A stretch of DNA of 64,000 nucleotides from a candidate division WOR-1 bacterium RIFOXYB2_FULL_46_45 (GCA_001771585.1 MEUE01000001.1:964040-1028039), one strand, 5' to 3'. Shown: positions 51,396 to 62,900, counted from the first letter of the stretch. A program made the numbers and translations. Notes: generated from the sequence alone by a model not told the origin.

Positions 51396-51423
51396 ATATC
51401 GTCTATAGGGATCTGGAAATTTC
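51396..51423 (-). promoter_or_regulatory. Sigma-28-like promoter of rpoD
   Basis: Minus strand GAAATTTC, a 12-base spacer (one more than elsewhere), GACGATAT, then AAATATAGG. The -35 lies in the last codons of dnaG. Confidence 0.4.
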
Positions 51424-53133
51424 ACTCAATTTTGAGAAGCGTTCCTGAAGTCCTTTTAGCCTTTCCGGATCGTTTTCGGCTTCTTTTTTTGACAGTTCAA
51501 TCCTAAGTTCCGCCAGGTCGGCCTTGATTTTCTCTTTCTTCAAAGTATTGATACAGTCAAAAATCATCTGCGGACGGTTTTCGGTGTCGTCCGGCTTTAA
51601 GAGAATTTGCCTCACCGCGCTTTTTTCCTCGTCCGCGGCCAGATCGTCGATCCCTGAAAAATTGGCGGAAAGGGTGGTCGCGATTATTCTCCGGTACAAC
51701 GGATTAAAAAACAGTTCCGAATCGACCTGTTCCTTCATCTTTTCCCTCAAGTCGGCGTTTTCGAAAGCCAGGCGGACCAGGCACTTCTCCGCCTCTTCCG
51801 TTTTTGAGTTCGGTTTTTGAACCCCCCCTTTAGCCCCCCCTTTTCGGGATTGATAAAAACTTTTCTTGCGCGTCTCGGCCAGCAAAGTGTCAAAATCAAT
51901 CCCCAAGGTCTTGGCGGTCGATTTTAAATATTCCTTCCGTACAATCTCATTTTTTTCAACCGCCAAAATTGCCGCTGCCGCCTCCGCCGCTTTAGCTCTT
52001 CCTTCAATCTGGGAGAGATTGAATTTTTTAAACGTCCGGTCGATCCGGTAGGCTAGGGCGGAGCGCGAATTTTTCAGCAATTCAAAAAATTTTTCCGATC
52101 CGTTCTCTTTCAAAAAATCGGCCGGGTCTTTGGACTTTTCCATTGTCGCGATTTTAACTTCCACCTCCGCCTCTTTTAGGATCGCTTCGGCCTTTTCGGC
52201 GGCCAGCTCTCCCGCCGTGTCGGAATCAAAGGCGATCACCACCTGGTCGGTCAATCTTTTCAAGAGCTTTGCCTGAAAATGGGTGAAAGCGGTGCCGAGC
52301 GGAGCCACCGTATTTAAAAACCCGTGCCGGTGGCACATCATTAAATCGACATTTCCTTCAACCAGGATCGCGTATTTTTTCTTTTTTATCTCGTCGCGCG
52401 CGAAATTAAGCCCGAACAAATTTTCTCCCTTCTGAAAAATCGGAGAATCGGGAGAATTGAGATACTTCGGCTCAAATTCTCCAAAGGCCCTCCCCGAAAA
52501 GCCGACCGTGCGCCCCCGCTGGTCAAAGATCGGAAAGATAATCCGGTTCCTGAAACGGTCAAAATATTCTCTCCGTCCCTCTTTCGGTATGATCAGTCCG
52601 GCGGTTTCAAGATCTTTCGGATCAAAACCTTTTTTAATAAAGAAATTTAAAAGATTGTCCCAGCCATCAAGGGCAAAACCGATTCTAAAAGAAGAAACGG
52701 TTTTCTTTTCAAGTCCTCTCTTTTCAAAATAGCCGACGATCTTGTTATCGAGATTACCTTCAAAAAACTTGCAGGCCGCTTCCATCAGATCAAACAACCT
52801 TTGCTTTTTGTCTTTGGCGGCCGGGTCCAATCCGGACAAGTTTACTTCGATTCCCAGCTTCTCCCCGAGGATTTTTAGCGCCTCGACAAAATCGACTTTC
52901 TCAATCTTCATCACAAAATCGATGACTCTGCCTCCCTCTCCGCAGCCGAAGCAGTGGAACAATCCTTTCTCTTCCGAGACGGTGAAAGAAGCGGTCTTTT
53001 CGGAGTGGAAAGGGCAGAGGCCGAGATAATTTTTTCCGCGTTTTTTGAGCTGGACGTAGCCGGACACCACCTCCAGTATATTGGCGCGGTTTTTAATCTC
53101 TTCGGTAATTTCTTTTAAATTTATTTGTGCCAT
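51403..53133 (-). CDS. dnaG: DNA primase
   Basis: DnaG primes DNA replication. 576 residues: the CHC2 zinc finger ([28 protein letters not shown]), the TOPRIM domain with [14 protein letters not shown] and [11 protein letters not shown], then a helical helicase-interacting C-terminus. A G-rich simple repeat encodes [11 protein letters not shown] near residue 430, at the domain boundary. Co-directional with dgt upstream and rpoD downstream. Confidence 0.95.
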   Translation of the reverse strand: MAQINLKEITEEIKNRANILEVVSGYVQLKKRGKNYLGLCPFHSEKTASFTVSEEKGLFHCFGCGEGGRVIDFVMKIEKVDFVEALKILGEKLGIEVNLSGLDPAAKDKKQRLFDLMEAACKFFEGNLDNKIVGYFEKRGLEKKTVSSFRIGFALDGWDNLLNFFIKKGFDPKDLETAGLIIPKEGRREYFDRFRNRIIFPIFDQRGRTVGFSGRAFGEFEPKYLNSPDSPIFQKGENLFGLNFARDEIKKKKYAILVEGNVDLMMCHRHGFLNTVAPLGTAFTHFQAKLLKRLTDQVVIAFDSDTAGELAAEKAEAILKEAEVEVKIATMEKSKDPADFLKENGSEKFFELLKNSRSALAYRIDRTFKKFNLSQIEGRAKAAEAAAAILAVEKNEIVRKEYLKSTAKTLGIDFDTLLAETRKKSFYQSRKGGAKGGVQKPNSKTEEAEKCLVRLAFENADLREKMKEQVDSELFFNPLYRRIIATTLSANFSGIDDLAADEEKSAVRQILLKPDDTENRPQMIFDCINTLKKEKIKADLAELRIELSKKEAENDPERLKGLQERFSKLSEISRSL

Positions 53134-54110
53134 TCTTTTGGGACAAACAGTTCTTCAAACTTTTCCGACGCGTAGCGGTCGCTCATGCCGCTGATAAAAT
53201 CGGTGGTGAGCCGCAGAATTTCTTTCTGTTCCATCTTTCTTTTGTAGCCCGGGAGCTCTTTTGGATGATAGAGATAGTGCCTGAAGAGGAGGCGGAGCAG
53301 GGCGGGGAGCTTGGTCTCTTCCGCTTTGGCGGTGGCGTTGGTATAGACCCGTTTGTAGAGAAAGTTGTACATGTTTTGCACCGCGGCACCGACTTTTTTT
53401 CCCATTTTGACATACGGTTTTCCGCGGCTGGTTTTTATAATATCAAAAAGGATCGTATCAAGCATGTGGACCTTCAAGACATCCATCGCTTTTCTTGGGA
53501 GGGATCCCTTCTTGAGTATCCCCGCGTTGATGGCGTCTTCCGTATCGTGGCGGATGTAGGCGATCCGGTCGGCTAGGCGGACCGCGGTCGCTTCCAGGGT
53601 CTTTGGCCACTCGGCGGTGTGGGTGTGGAGAGCAATCCCTTCAATCACCTCTTTGCAAAGATTCAATTTGTCGAGCACCGTGACTACCCGTACACTCTGT
53701 TCGCTGTGGTGGAAATGTCCGCCGAATTCTTTTAAAATCTGGTTGAGCACCGCTTCTCCGGCGTGTCCGAACGGGGTGTGTCCCAAGTCGTGTCCCAGCG
53801 CGATCGCTTCGGTCAAATCCTCGTTTAACCGCAAGGCGCGGGCGATCGTCCGCGCGATCTGCGCCACCTCCAGCGTATGAGTCAGGCGTGTCCGATAGTG
53901 GTCCCCAATGGGTGAGATAAAAACCTGGGTCTTGTGTTTTAATCTCCTGAAGCTTTTTGAATGAATGATCTTGTCGCGGTCGCGCTGGAAGGCGGTTCGC
54001 AAATTACATTCTTTCTCCGGCTTTGCGCGTCCGGCAGTTTTTGAGGCGAAACACGCGTAGGGAGACAGAAGTTTTTTTTCTCTCTCTTCTATCTCCCTGC
54101 GTATTATCAT
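53121..54110 (-). CDS. dgt: Deoxyguanosine triphosphate triphosphohydrolase-like protein
   Basis: An HD-domain dNTPase of 329 residues: [61 protein letters not shown] and [11 protein letters not shown] are family motifs. It hydrolyses dGTP or other dNTPs. It overlaps dnaG by 13 bases, and a dgt-dnaG-rpoD order is common. Confidence 0.93.
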   Translation of the reverse strand: MIIRREIEEREKKLLSPYACFASKTAGRAKPEKECNLRTAFQRDRDKIIHSKSFRRLKHKTQVFISPIGDHYRTRLTHTLEVAQIARTIARALRLNEDLTEAIALGHDLGHTPFGHAGEAVLNQILKEFGGHFHHSEQSVRVVTVLDKLNLCKEVIEGIALHTHTAEWPKTLEATAVRLADRIAYIRHDTEDAINAGILKKGSLPRKAMDVLKVHMLDTILFDIIKTSRGKPYVKMGKKVGAAVQNMYNFLYKRVYTNATAKAEETKLPALLRLLFRHYLYHPKELPGYKRKMEQKEILRLTTDFISGMSDRYASEKFEELFVPKEWHK

Positions 54111-54114
54111 CCTA

Positions 54115-56790
54115 TTATTTTAGCTCCGCTTGCGCCGCCGCCAGTCTGGCGATCGGAACGCGGTAGGGTGAACAGCTGACATAGTTCATCCCGGCCTTCA
54201 CGCAGAATTCAACCGAGCTCGCTTCTCCGCCGTGTTCGCCGCAGATTCCGACTTTGAGCTTTTTGTTGGTTCCCCGCCCGAGCTTGATTCCCATCTGTAC
54301 CAGTTTGCCAACCCCCTGTTGGTCCAAGACCTGGAACGGATCATCCGGCAAAATCCCCTTCTCGACATACATCGGAAGAAAGGTTCCGGCATCGTCCCTG
54401 GAATAACCGAAGGTCATTTGGGTCAAGTCGTTGGTACCGAAAGAGAAGAACTCCGCCTCTTTCGCGATTTCATCCGCCAAAAGGGCCGCGCGCGGGATCT
54501 CGATCATTGTCCCGATCATGTACTGCACCTTTGCTCCGCTTTTTTTGATGATCTCGTCGGCGACTCTTTTTATGATATCGCGCTGGTTCTTGAATTCGTT
54601 TAACGAGCCGATCAAGGGGATCATTATTTCCGGTTTTACCTTGATCCCTTTCTTGCTCAATTCACAGGCGGCCTGGATAATCGCGGTCGCCTGCATCTCG
54701 GTAATTTCCGGATACGAAATTCCCAAACGGCAGCCGCGGTGTCCGAGCATCGGGTTGAATTCGTGGAGAGAAGCGACCTTCGCCTTTATTTTTTCAAGAG
54801 AAGTTCCCAGGTCATTTGCCAGCGCTTGCTGCGCCTCTTCCTCGTGCGGGACAAATTCATGCAAAGGAGGATCAAGCAGGCGGATTGTTACCGGTAAGCC
54901 GTCCATCGCTTCGAAAATTCCGACAAAGTCCCCCTTTTGCATCGGCAAAAGTTTGGCCAGCGCTTTCTTGCGCCCTTCCAGATCGTCGGCCAGGATCATT
55001 TCTCGGACCGCTTTGATCCGGTCCCCTTCAAAGAACATATGTTCGGTGCGGCAGAGTCCGATCCCTTCGGCGCCAAATTCCCGGGCGACCTTCGCGTCGT
55101 TGGGAGTGTCGCCGTTGGTGCGGACATTGATCTTGCGGAAAGTATCGGCCCAGCCCATCAAGGTTCCGAAATCCCCGGTCAGCTTCGGCTGCATCGTTTG
55201 GACCTGTCCTTCCATCACTTCTCCGCTTGATCCGTCGAGTGAGATCCAGTCACCCGCTTTGACAACCTTTCCTCTGACCGCCATCTGCTGTTTCTCGTAA
55301 TCGATTTCCAGATCCCCGCAGCCGGCAACGCAGCATTTCCCCATTCCTCTTGCCACCACCGCGGCATGGGAGGTCATTCCCCCTTTTGCGGTTAAAATTC
55401 CCTGTGCCACGTTCATCCCGCCGATATCTTCGGGAGAGGTTTCGATCCTGACCAAAATAACTTTCTTCCCGTCTTTGGCCTGTTCTTCCGCGTCGTCGGC
55501 GTGGAAGACGACCTGTCCGGAGGCGGCGCCGGGCGAGGCCGGCAATCCTTTGGCCAAAACGACTTTTTTTGCTTTCGGATCAAAGGTGGGGTGGAGGAGC
55601 TGGTCGAGTTGCGAAGGGGAAATTCTCATGACCGCCTCTTTTTTGGTGATCATCTTCTCTTTTACCATGTCGACCGCGATTTTAAAGGCGGCGGCGGCGG
55701 TCCTTTTCCCGTTTCTGGTCTGCAGCATCCACAGTTTCCCTTTTTGGATGGTAAATTCGATATCCTGCATGTCGCGGTAGTGTTTTTCCAGCTTTTTGTA
55801 AATTCCTTCCAGTGTCTTATACGCTTTGGGCATAACTTCTTCAAGAGTTTTTTGGCTCGCTTCGGTCTTGGTTTTGTGGTTGACCGGTTCCGGAGTTCTG
55901 GTTCCGGCAACGACATCTTCTCCCTGCGCGTTGATCAAATATTCCCCGTAAAAAATTCTCTCTCCGGTAGCCGGATTGCGGGTGAAGGCGACTCCGGTCG
56001 CCGAATCGTCTCCCATATTTCCGTAAACCATCGCCTGGACGTTGACGGCGGTCCCCCAATCTCCGGGGATGTTATTAATCTTTCTGTATTTAATCGCTCT
56101 CTCTCCCATCCATGATCCGAAGACCGCGTTGACGGCGCCCCACATCTGTTCTTTCGGATCTTCGGGGAAATTCTTCCCTGTCCGCTCTTTGATCTTCGCT
56201 TTGAATTTCAGGACCAGCTCTTTCAAATCCGCGACGGTTAGGTCGGTGTCGACTTTGATCCCGCGTTCTTGCTTCTTCGCTTTAATAATTACTTCAAACG
56301 GGTCTTCTTCGGTCTTGGTCTGCGGCTTCATGCCAAGCACCACATCTCCGTACATCTGCACGAAGCGGCGGTAAGAGTCCCAGGCAAACCGTTCGTTTTT
56401 CGACTGCTTGATCAAGCCCTGCACGGTTACATCGTTTAATCCAAGATTCAAAACCGTATCCATCATTCCGGGCATCGAGACCCTTGCTCCGGAGCGGACC
56501 GAGACCAATAGGGGGTTTTCGCTGTCGCCAAAGACCGCTCCCATTACCTTTTCGACTTTTTTCATCGCCAGGTCAATTTGCGCACCCAATTCTTTCGGGT
56601 ATTTGCGATCCATTTTATAATAGATCGTGCACATTTCGGTTGTTATGGTAAAGCCTGCCGGGACCGGAATCCCCAAGTTTGCCATCTCCGCCAAATTTGC
56701 ACCCTTCCCCCCCAACAAATTCTTCATCCCCGCCTTGCCGTCTGCCTTTCCTCCGCCAAACGAATAAACCAACTTTTTCCCTTTTGCCAT
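54115..56790 (-). CDS. ppdK: Pyruvate, phosphate dikinase
   Basis: PpdK interconverts pyruvate, ATP and phosphate with PEP, AMP and PPi; in such lineages it serves glycolysis or gluconeogenesis. 891 residues: the N-terminal ATP-grasp domain ([27 protein letters not shown] in outline), the phosphohistidine domain [19 protein letters not shown], and the C-terminal TIM barrel with [21 protein letters not shown] precedes the ATG. Confidence 0.97.
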   Translation of the reverse strand: MAKGKKLVYSFGGGKADGKAGMKNLLGGKGANLAEMANLGIPVPAGFTITTEMCTIYYKMDRKYPKELGAQIDLAMKKVEKVMGAVFGDSENPLLVSVRSGARVSMPGMMDTVLNLGLNDVTVQGLIKQSKNERFAWDSYRRFVQMYGDVVLGMKPQTKTEEDPFEVIIKAKKQERGIKVDTDLTVADLKELVLKFKAKIKERTGKNFPEDPKEQMWGAVNAVFGSWMGERAIKYRKINNIPGDWGTAVNVQAMVYGNMGDDSATGVAFTRNPATGERIFYGEYLINAQGEDVVAGTRTPEPVNHKTKTEASQKTLEEVMPKAYKTLEGIYKKLEKHYRDMQDIEFTIQKGKLWMLQTRNGKRTAAAAFKIAVDMVKEKMITKKEAVMRISPSQLDQLLHPTFDPKAKKVVLAKGLPASPGAASGQVVFHADDAEEQAKDGKKVILVRIETSPEDIGGMNVAQGILTAKGGMTSHAAVVARGMGKCCVAGCGDLEIDYEKQQMAVRGKVVKAGDWISLDGSSGEVMEGQVQTMQPKLTGDFGTLMGWADTFRKINVRTNGDTPNDAKVAREFGAEGIGLCRTEHMFFEGDRIKAVREMILADDLEGRKKALAKLLPMQKGDFVGIFEAMDGLPVTIRLLDPPLHEFVPHEEEAQQALANDLGTSLEKIKAKVASLHEFNPMLGHRGCRLGISYPEITEMQATAIIQAACELSKKGIKVKPEIMIPLIGSLNEFKNQRDIIKRVADEIIKKSGAKVQYMIGTMIEIPRAALLADEIAKEAEFFSFGTNDLTQMTFGYSRDDAGTFLPMYVEKGILPDDPFQVLDQQGVGKLVQMGIKLGRGTNKKLKVGICGEHGGEASSVEFCVKAGMNYVSCSPYRVPIARLAAAQAELK

Positions 56791-56853
56791 TTTTACCTTC
56801 CTCCTTCTTATCCTTCATTCTTCTTCTTAAATTTTGCGTACAGCAAAATTTAC

Positions 56854-56926
56854 TGGAGCCGAGGGGGATCGAACCCCTGACCTCTTGACTGCCAGTCAAG
56901 CGCTCTCCCAGCTGAGCTACGGCCCC
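56854..56926 (-). tRNA. tRNA-Ala (anticodon GGC)
   Basis: 73 bases with acceptor GGGGCCG/CGGCTCC, D-arm TAGCTCAGCTGGGAGAGC, anticodon stem CTTGA around CTGGCAG (GGC), T-arm GGTTCGATCCC. CCA is not encoded. An AT-rich inverted repeat (AAATTTTGC...GCAAAATTT) follows its 3' end before ppdK and may stop transcription. Confidence 0.95.
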
Positions 56927-56960
56927 GTGTCAATAAGTTATTATAACAAGATTTGAAGCT

Positions 56961-57932
56961 TCATTGTCGAAAATATTTGCTAACCGCTTCTTGCACTTCG
57001 GAGTCGACCGGCTGGAGGTAGAAAACCCCGTCCATCGATATCGGGTTGCCCCGCAGAGAATCCATGTCAATTTGTCCCAGCTCGTAGATTTTCTTCATCG
57101 ACAGGACAAAGCCGAGGACCTCTTTGGTGTTCAGGTTGGTCTGCAGATAGGATAAGAACTTCAGCATCAGCTTGGGATAGGAAAAGAAGGTTCCTCCCTG
57201 CATCATTTTCTTGGTCAGCGCCCCGACAAATTTTTGCTGGCGGGTTATTCTGCCGAAATCCCCTTCGCGGTCGTGCCGGTATCTTAAATAGGATAGAGAA
57301 TCGCGGCCGTTTAAGGTCTGCATCCCGGGTTTTAAATCGACATAAAGGTTCTGCGCGTAGTCGACATAAAACATCCTTTTTTCAACGTCGATCCGCACTC
57401 CGCCAATTTCATCGATCATCTTTTCGAGCCCGGAGATGTCGATGGTCACATAATATGGGATCTTAATTTTTAGGAAATTTTCGACGGTTTGCCGAGTCAA
57501 CTCCGCGCCGCCGTAGGCAAAAGAGTGGTTGATCTTGTCGAGCCCCCGCCCGGGGACGGCAACCAGGGTGTCGCGCGGAACAGATAAAATGTTGGCCTTG
57601 TTCCCCTGCGGATCCAGATGGACAACCAGGATGCTGTCGGAGCGGTGAATCTCAACCCCTTTATCCAGTCCGAGGATCAAGATGTTGGTTTTTGGAATCA
57701 GCTTCTCTCCCGGCAAAAGGGCCAGGACCGTTTCAAAGAGCATAAAGCGGCTTAGGATGGCGATCGCGAAGCCAAAGAAGACCGCCAGAATGATCGCGAA
57801 GGCAACCAAAATAATTTTTCCCCACGGTTTTTTGGGAGAAGAAGAATTTGGGGGGGGTGTTTTTGGCGATGGATTTCCCTTTCCAACCGATTCGTAAATA
57901 TTTTTTATAAAATCGTAGTTAATGTCGCCCAT
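56961..57932 (-). CDS. LytR-CpsA-Psr family protein
   Basis: 323 residues: a cytoplasmic Pro/Ser-rich tail, one membrane helix (IILVAFAIILAVFFGFAIAI), then the LCP domain with NILILGLDKG, HRSDSILVVHLD, SVPRDTLV and the Arg-rich YLRYRHDREGDFGRITRQQ. LCP proteins transfer glycopolymers from undecaprenyl carriers to peptidoglycan. The gene overlaps yqeK by 14 bases, a pairing seen in other bacteria. Confidence 0.9.
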   Translation of the reverse strand: MGDINYDFIKNIYESVGKGNPSPKTPPPNSSSPKKPWGKIILVAFAIILAVFFGFAIAILSRFMLFETVLALLPGEKLIPKTNILILGLDKGVEIHRSDSILVVHLDPQGNKANILSVPRDTLVAVPGRGLDKINHSFAYGGAELTRQTVENFLKIKIPYYVTIDISGLEKMIDEIGGVRIDVEKRMFYVDYAQNLYVDLKPGMQTLNGRDSLSYLRYRHDREGDFGRITRQQKFVGALTKKMMQGGTFFSYPKLMLKFLSYLQTNLNTKEVLGFVLSMKKIYELGQIDMDSLRGNPISMDGVFYLQPVDSEVQEAVSKYFRQ

Positions 57933-58464
57933 TTTTTTGTTTCAACAGGGAATCCCTTGTTTTGATTGTCTGCCGATAGATCGGCAGTCCTTCCGCCCTT
58001 ATAAATTCTATCATGGAATTTAAAGATTCAATAACCGCCAGGTCCAAATTTTTAAAAGCCAGCTTCCTGATCTTTGCGACTCCCCGAAAATCCCTTTTCG
58101 GTTCGATATGGTCGGCCAGGTAAACGATCTTGTCAAGCTTTGACATCCGGCCGCTTCCAACCGTGTGCGACCTGATCGCGGACAAAATTTCAGGGTCGGT
58201 TATGCCAAACAGTTCTTTTGCGAAATGCGCGCTCAAATCGGCATGGAGAAGTTTCGGGTTTTTTCTCTGGACTTTGTCAATTTTCCATTCCAGCTCTTTT
58301 GCCTTTTTCAGCATCTCGTCGGGAGTGAGGAACCGGGAACAATCGTGCAAAAGGGCGGCAATTTCGGCCTTTTTAGCGTCCGCACGGTAATGTTTGGCCA
58401 AAGCCCGGGCGACTTTGGCCACCCTCAACGAATGCCTATATCGCGTTTCGCGGGCGTGATTCAT
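57919..58464 (-). CDS. yqeK: YqeK-type HD-domain hydrolase
   Basis: A predicted symmetrical Ap4A hydrolase of 181 residues. ATG 58464 follows GGAGGTC; farther upstream in-frame starts add an unrelated basic segment. The HD motifs are RYRHSLRVAKVA, ALLHDCSR (usually HDCAK), LLHADLSA, RSHTVGSG and YLADHIEPKRDF. Confidence 0.88.
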   Translation of the reverse strand: MNHARETRYRHSLRVAKVARALAKHYRADAKKAEIAALLHDCSRFLTPDEMLKKAKELEWKIDKVQRKNPKLLHADLSAHFAKELFGITDPEILSAIRSHTVGSGRMSKLDKIVYLADHIEPKRDFRGVAKIRKLAFKNLDLAVIESLNSMIEFIRAEGLPIYRQTIKTRDSLLKQKNGRH

Positions 58465-58507
58465 TGACCTCCTGCCTTGGCGATAGTATAGCAAGAAAAA
58501 AAAGTGG

Positions 58508-58536
58508 TTGCAAATGGTTTTGGAATTTGGTATAAA
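58508..58536 (+). promoter_or_regulatory. Sigma-70-type promoter of the porin-like gene
   Basis: TTGCAA (58508-58513), a 17-base spacer, TATAAA (58531-58536). The leader is about 25 bases and has no Shine-Dalgarno. Confidence 0.65.
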
Positions 58537-58565
58537 TAACGCACGCGTACCTATAAATAAATAAA

Positions 58566-59945
58566 ATGAAAAAGCTATTCGTAATAGCGGCAGTTTTTTT
58601 GCTGTTGAGCGGCGTGTTGTTGGCGGCAACCAAGATCGCGGACGATCCGGTCCGGCTTGGGGTCGGCGCCCGTCCGCTCGGTTTGGGTAAGGCATATATC
58701 GGCTTGGCGGACGATGTCAACGCGATCTTTATGAACCCGGCGGGATTGGCACAGCTCAAACAATGGCAGATCACCTCTCTTCAAGGAAAATTTGTCAACG
58801 AAGTTAATTATCTGACGGTCGGCTTGGCTGTTCCGGTTCAACAAGGTGTTTTTGGTATCGGCTACTTGGGGAGCAATCTTGGATACACCACTTCTTCCAC
58901 TTCAATAGAAGGGGGAAGAGTGGTTTCCGACGGCAGTACGGTCAGCTATGCCGACTACGACCATGTCATGCTTTTTTCATATGCGTTTCCGTTAAACCCG
59001 ATGTTGTCGGGAGGCGCAACCCTCAAGATGTTTTCGAAGAATTTGAGCGGGACGAGCCAGGGGGGAGCGAGCGCGTCCGGGTATGATGTTGATTTGGGCT
59101 TGATGTTTAAACCGAGCAAGCCGTTGAATCTGGGTTTGGCGCTGACAAATATTTTACCGGCCAGTTTTGGAGGGCGAATCGTTTGGAACACGGGAGTGAT
59201 AGAAACCTTCCCGGCGACATTGAAGGGAGGTCTTTCTTTAAAAGTGTGGGGGAAAGAGGGGTTGAGGAAGATGGGGAACCAGAAGCTGACCTTTAATCTT
59301 GACGGCGAATATTATCCGACGCAGACTTATTTACCGTCGCTCTTTCATGTGGGTGTGGAGTGGCAGCCGATTAAATTTCTAGCGATTAGGGGTGGTATCG
59401 ATCAGGAGTGGATCGGGACGGGGAACAGCGGTCTGGGAGTGAGTAACAATTTGACCGGCGGTATCGGATTATTTTATCGTGAATTCAGGTTTGATTACGC
59501 GTATCATCAATTCAACGCGACGCCGGGAGTCGACAATCATTTCTTTGCCCTGTCCTATGGGATACCATTGGACAAAGACGATGACGAACCATCCATTATA
59601 ATGCCTGTCGGCAAGGCGCAGGCAAAGGCGCAGGCGCAGGTAAGGACAGAGGCAAAGGTAAAAAAGACAGAAATAAAACCGGTCAAGAAACCAATCAAGA
59701 AACCGGTGGTTATTAAAAAGAAACCAATTGTCAAGAAACCGATTGCAATCAAGAAGAAACCAATTATCAAGAAACCGGTAAAGACAATTGTCCTTGCGCA
59801 AACCTTAACCCCGGAAGCGAAGCAAAAGATCGCGGTGAAACAGGTTGAGAACGAATTGATCTGGCTGCTTGTCAAGGCGGGCTTGTTCACCGCCGCGGCG
59901 GTGGTTGGGATCGGATCACTCTTGAGGTTTATCAGGAGAAAATGA
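58566..59945 (+). CDS. PorV/UPF0164-type beta-barrel with basic linker and C-terminal membrane helix
   Basis: 459 residues. The signal peptide (FVIAAVFLLLSGVLLAA) is followed by the PorV/PorQ-like start: LGVGARPLGLGKAYIGLADD, AIFMNPAGLA. About 310 residues of amphipathic strands follow, as in an outer-membrane barrel. Then come an AKAQAQ hexamer-repeat stretch near residue 350 and Lys-Pro-Ile repeats (KKPIKKPVV, KKKPIVKKP). The C-terminus is a single membrane helix (LIWLLVKAGLFTAAAVVGIG) with a basic end. A barrel joined to an inner-membrane-like helix is unusual and could bridge the envelope. Overlaps the next gene by 4 bases. Confidence 0.75.
   Translation: MKKLFVIAAVFLLLSGVLLAATKIADDPVRLGVGARPLGLGKAYIGLADDVNAIFMNPAGLAQLKQWQITSLQGKFVNEVNYLTVGLAVPVQQGVFGIGYLGSNLGYTTSSTSIEGGRVVSDGSTVSYADYDHVMLFSYAFPLNPMLSGGATLKMFSKNLSGTSQGGASASGYDVDLGLMFKPSKPLNLGLALTNILPASFGGRIVWNTGVIETFPATLKGGLSLKVWGKEGLRKMGNQKLTFNLDGEYYPTQTYLPSLFHVGVEWQPIKFLAIRGGIDQEWIGTGNSGLGVSNNLTGGIGLFYREFRFDYAYHQFNATPGVDNHFFALSYGIPLDKDDDEPSIIMPVGKAQAKAQAQVRTEAKVKKTEIKPVKKPIKKPVVIKKKPIVKKPIAIKKKPIIKKPVKTIVLAQTLTPEAKQKIAVKQVENELIWLLVKAGLFTAAAVVGIGSLLRFIRRK
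59615..59645 (+). repeat. In-frame GGCRHA hexamer block in the porin-like gene
   Basis: GGCGCA, GGCAAA, GGCGCA, GGCGCA, then GGTAAGG; read as Ala-Gln/Lys repeats, the same frame as in nadC. It lies at the boundary between the barrel and the basic linker. Confidence 0.7.
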
Positions 59946-62900
59946 AAAAACTTCTTTTTATTCTGTTGCTGATTGCCGGAAGCTGGTTGTCGATAGCCGG
60001 TCAATCAGGAGCGGCTACCTACACCGTAACCAACTGCGCCGATACCACCGATCCCGGAACATTGAGGACGGCGATAACGGATGCTGTGGCAAATCCGGGT
60101 GGAGACGAAATTGCGTTTAATATTCCCCGAACGGATGCCAATTATGTAACGGTTGAAGGGGTAAGTTATTGGATAATAAAAGTCGCTTCGGCGCTCCCTG
60201 TTTTTGAGGCTCCTTTCGGCGGCGAGACGGTTATTGACGGCAATACACAGACGGACAATGTCGGAGACGACAATCCCCTGGGGCCTGAAATTATGATCAG
60301 CGCGGAAGCGGGATCCAGTTTTGACGGATTTGATTTTCCAACATCCAACACGATAAAAAGCCTGATAATTAACGGTTTTTCGGGTGGGGGAAGGTACGCG
60401 ATTAATATTTCCAGCAACGCGAATACGATTTGGGGCTGTTATATCGGTACTACCGCGACCGCCTCTTCGGCGGCAGCCAATCCGAACGATGGCGGAATTT
60501 ATATAAATAATGGACCTAATAATTATATTGGAAGCATCGAAGCGGGCAATCGGAATATTATTTCCGGCAACGGCGCGAACGGGGTTGATATCAATGGAGG
60601 AGTTTCCACCGGCAATTATATTTTGGGCAACTATATCGGAACAGATAGATTGGGGGAAGCTTCTGTTCCCAACACCGGGGCAGGAATTCAAATAATGAAT
60701 AGCGCCGATAGTAATTATGTCGGCAATGGATCGGCCGCTGGCAGGAATATAATATCCGGGAACGGCGGAGTCGGAGTCAATGTTTTTAGCGCCACCAACA
60801 ATATTATTGTAGGGAATTATGTCGGCCTTAACGCGGCCGGGGATGCCGCGGTTGGGAACAATGACGTTGGAGTACAATTTGACAACAGTTCAAGCGGCAA
60901 CTATGCCGGAGACGGAACCGCCGGCGGAAGAAATATTATTTCCGGAAACAGCGGAGGGGGATCTGATGGGGTTAGAATAAGAGGGGGATCAAGCGGAAAT
61001 TATGTTTTAGGGAATTATATCGGGACAAATCCTTCCGGCGATACTGCTATCGCGAATAACCGGCACGGGATAAGGATAAACGACAATTCTTCAAACAATT
61101 TCATAGGGGACGGTACTTCCGGGGGTAGGAATATTATATCGGGGAATACACAGCACGGGATTGATATTATTGACAGCGGTTCTTCAAGCAATACGATTAA
61201 AGGGAATTATATCGGGACGGACGTAAACGGGACGGCGGACTTGGGGAACGGGCAGCGGGGGATAAACATGGAAGGCGAGGCGAATTCGAATACGATTGGG
61301 GGAGTCAATGCCGGAGACAGAAATATAATTTCCGGCAATGTATGGCAGGGGATTTATACCAACACAAACAGCAATACGATATTGAATAATTATATAGGGG
61401 TGAACGCGAGCGGGACCGGGGTGGTGGCGAACGATTCACATGGGATAATGATAGACACGGGAGCGACCGGGAATAATGTTGGGAACGGCGCGGCCACGGG
61501 AAGGAATGTGGTCTCTTCAAACGGAGGGAGCGGGATATTTCTTTCGGGAAGCACGCTTAACACAATTGACGATAATTATATCGGGATAGGGTCCGATGGG
61601 ACGACCAAGAACAAGAATAGCGAGTGGGGAATTAGTTTTCTGTCGGGAGCGGACAGCAATACGGTTGAATCCTGCGTAATTGTCTGGAACAATTCCGGGG
61701 GAATTGCGCTTGAAGATGCGGATCAGAACAAGATCCTTGCCAATTATATTGGGATAGGAGGGGACGGTACGACCGCGATGGGGCATAACGGACCGGGTAT
61801 TTTAATGTTTGGAGGGGCAAATAACAATCAGGTAGGGAACGGAGCGGCGAGCGGTAGGAATATTATTTCAAACAATACAACCAACGGTATCAGTATAGAT
61901 GATGCCGGGTCGGATTCGAATATTATAAACAATAACTACATTGGAACCGAAGCGGATGGGACCACCATGGCAAGCAATACGGATAACGCGGTTAACGTTA
62001 ACGGGAGCAGCGGGACAGAGGTAAAAAATTCGCGCATTTATGCGGACGGGGTAAGGGGTATAAATTTGGCGGGTGGAGCCGGGACCTATGAAATATCAAG
62101 TAACGTTGTGGTTGGGACAAACGCGCAAAACGGGTTGCAGGTTGGAGATGACGGAGACGCCGTTAACGGTGGGACCATATCGAGCAACGAGGTCAGGGCC
62201 TTTGAAAGAGGAGCTTCGGTGTATTTGGCGGTTGGCGAAACCTTGACCTTTAATCATAATACTTTGGCAAAAAACGACAACAATGTTGATTTGGCTACCG
62301 GAATTATTGTTAATTCGGGTACCGTTGACATCGAAAATTGTATAATTACAACCGCTCCTACCAACACCTCTGTTCCGGATTACAGCTTTGGCGTTTTAGT
62401 TGACGGGACAGGAGGAGATCCTTCAATTGCGAACGTCAGTTATTCGGACGCTTACGGTAATAATGAAAACTGGTTTAATAATAGCGGGACGTTGAATCTA
62501 CAGACGGGGACAATCTCTGCGACCGCGAAATTTACGGATGCGGATGGCGATGATTTTACTTTGGCATTAAATTCGCCTTGTATCCACACGGCGACTCCCG
62601 CTACCTCTGATATGGGGGCGTACCAGTACGATATGTCGGCCGGAGGGGTCCCTGCGGTGAGAGTGATTTCTCCAAACGGCAGCGAGAGCTGGGAGGCAAA
62701 TTCGGCACAAACAATAACCTGGCAGGCTTCGCAGGACGCTGACGGCATTAATGCGGTCAATCTTTCTTATTCGACTAATAGCGGCACAAGCTACACTTTG
62801 ATTGAGGCAGGATTAAGCAACACCGGCAGTTATTCTTGGACAGTTCCGATCCTTGCGGCTACCAGCGCTACCTGCAGGATCAGTGTTGAGGCAATAAGCG

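Noticed and set aside
60430-61990. CRISPR-like regular repeats
   Set aside because: The roughly 190-base periodicity is coding, in frame, and matches beta-helix coils with diverged DNA; there are no short identical repeats with unique spacers and no cas genes.
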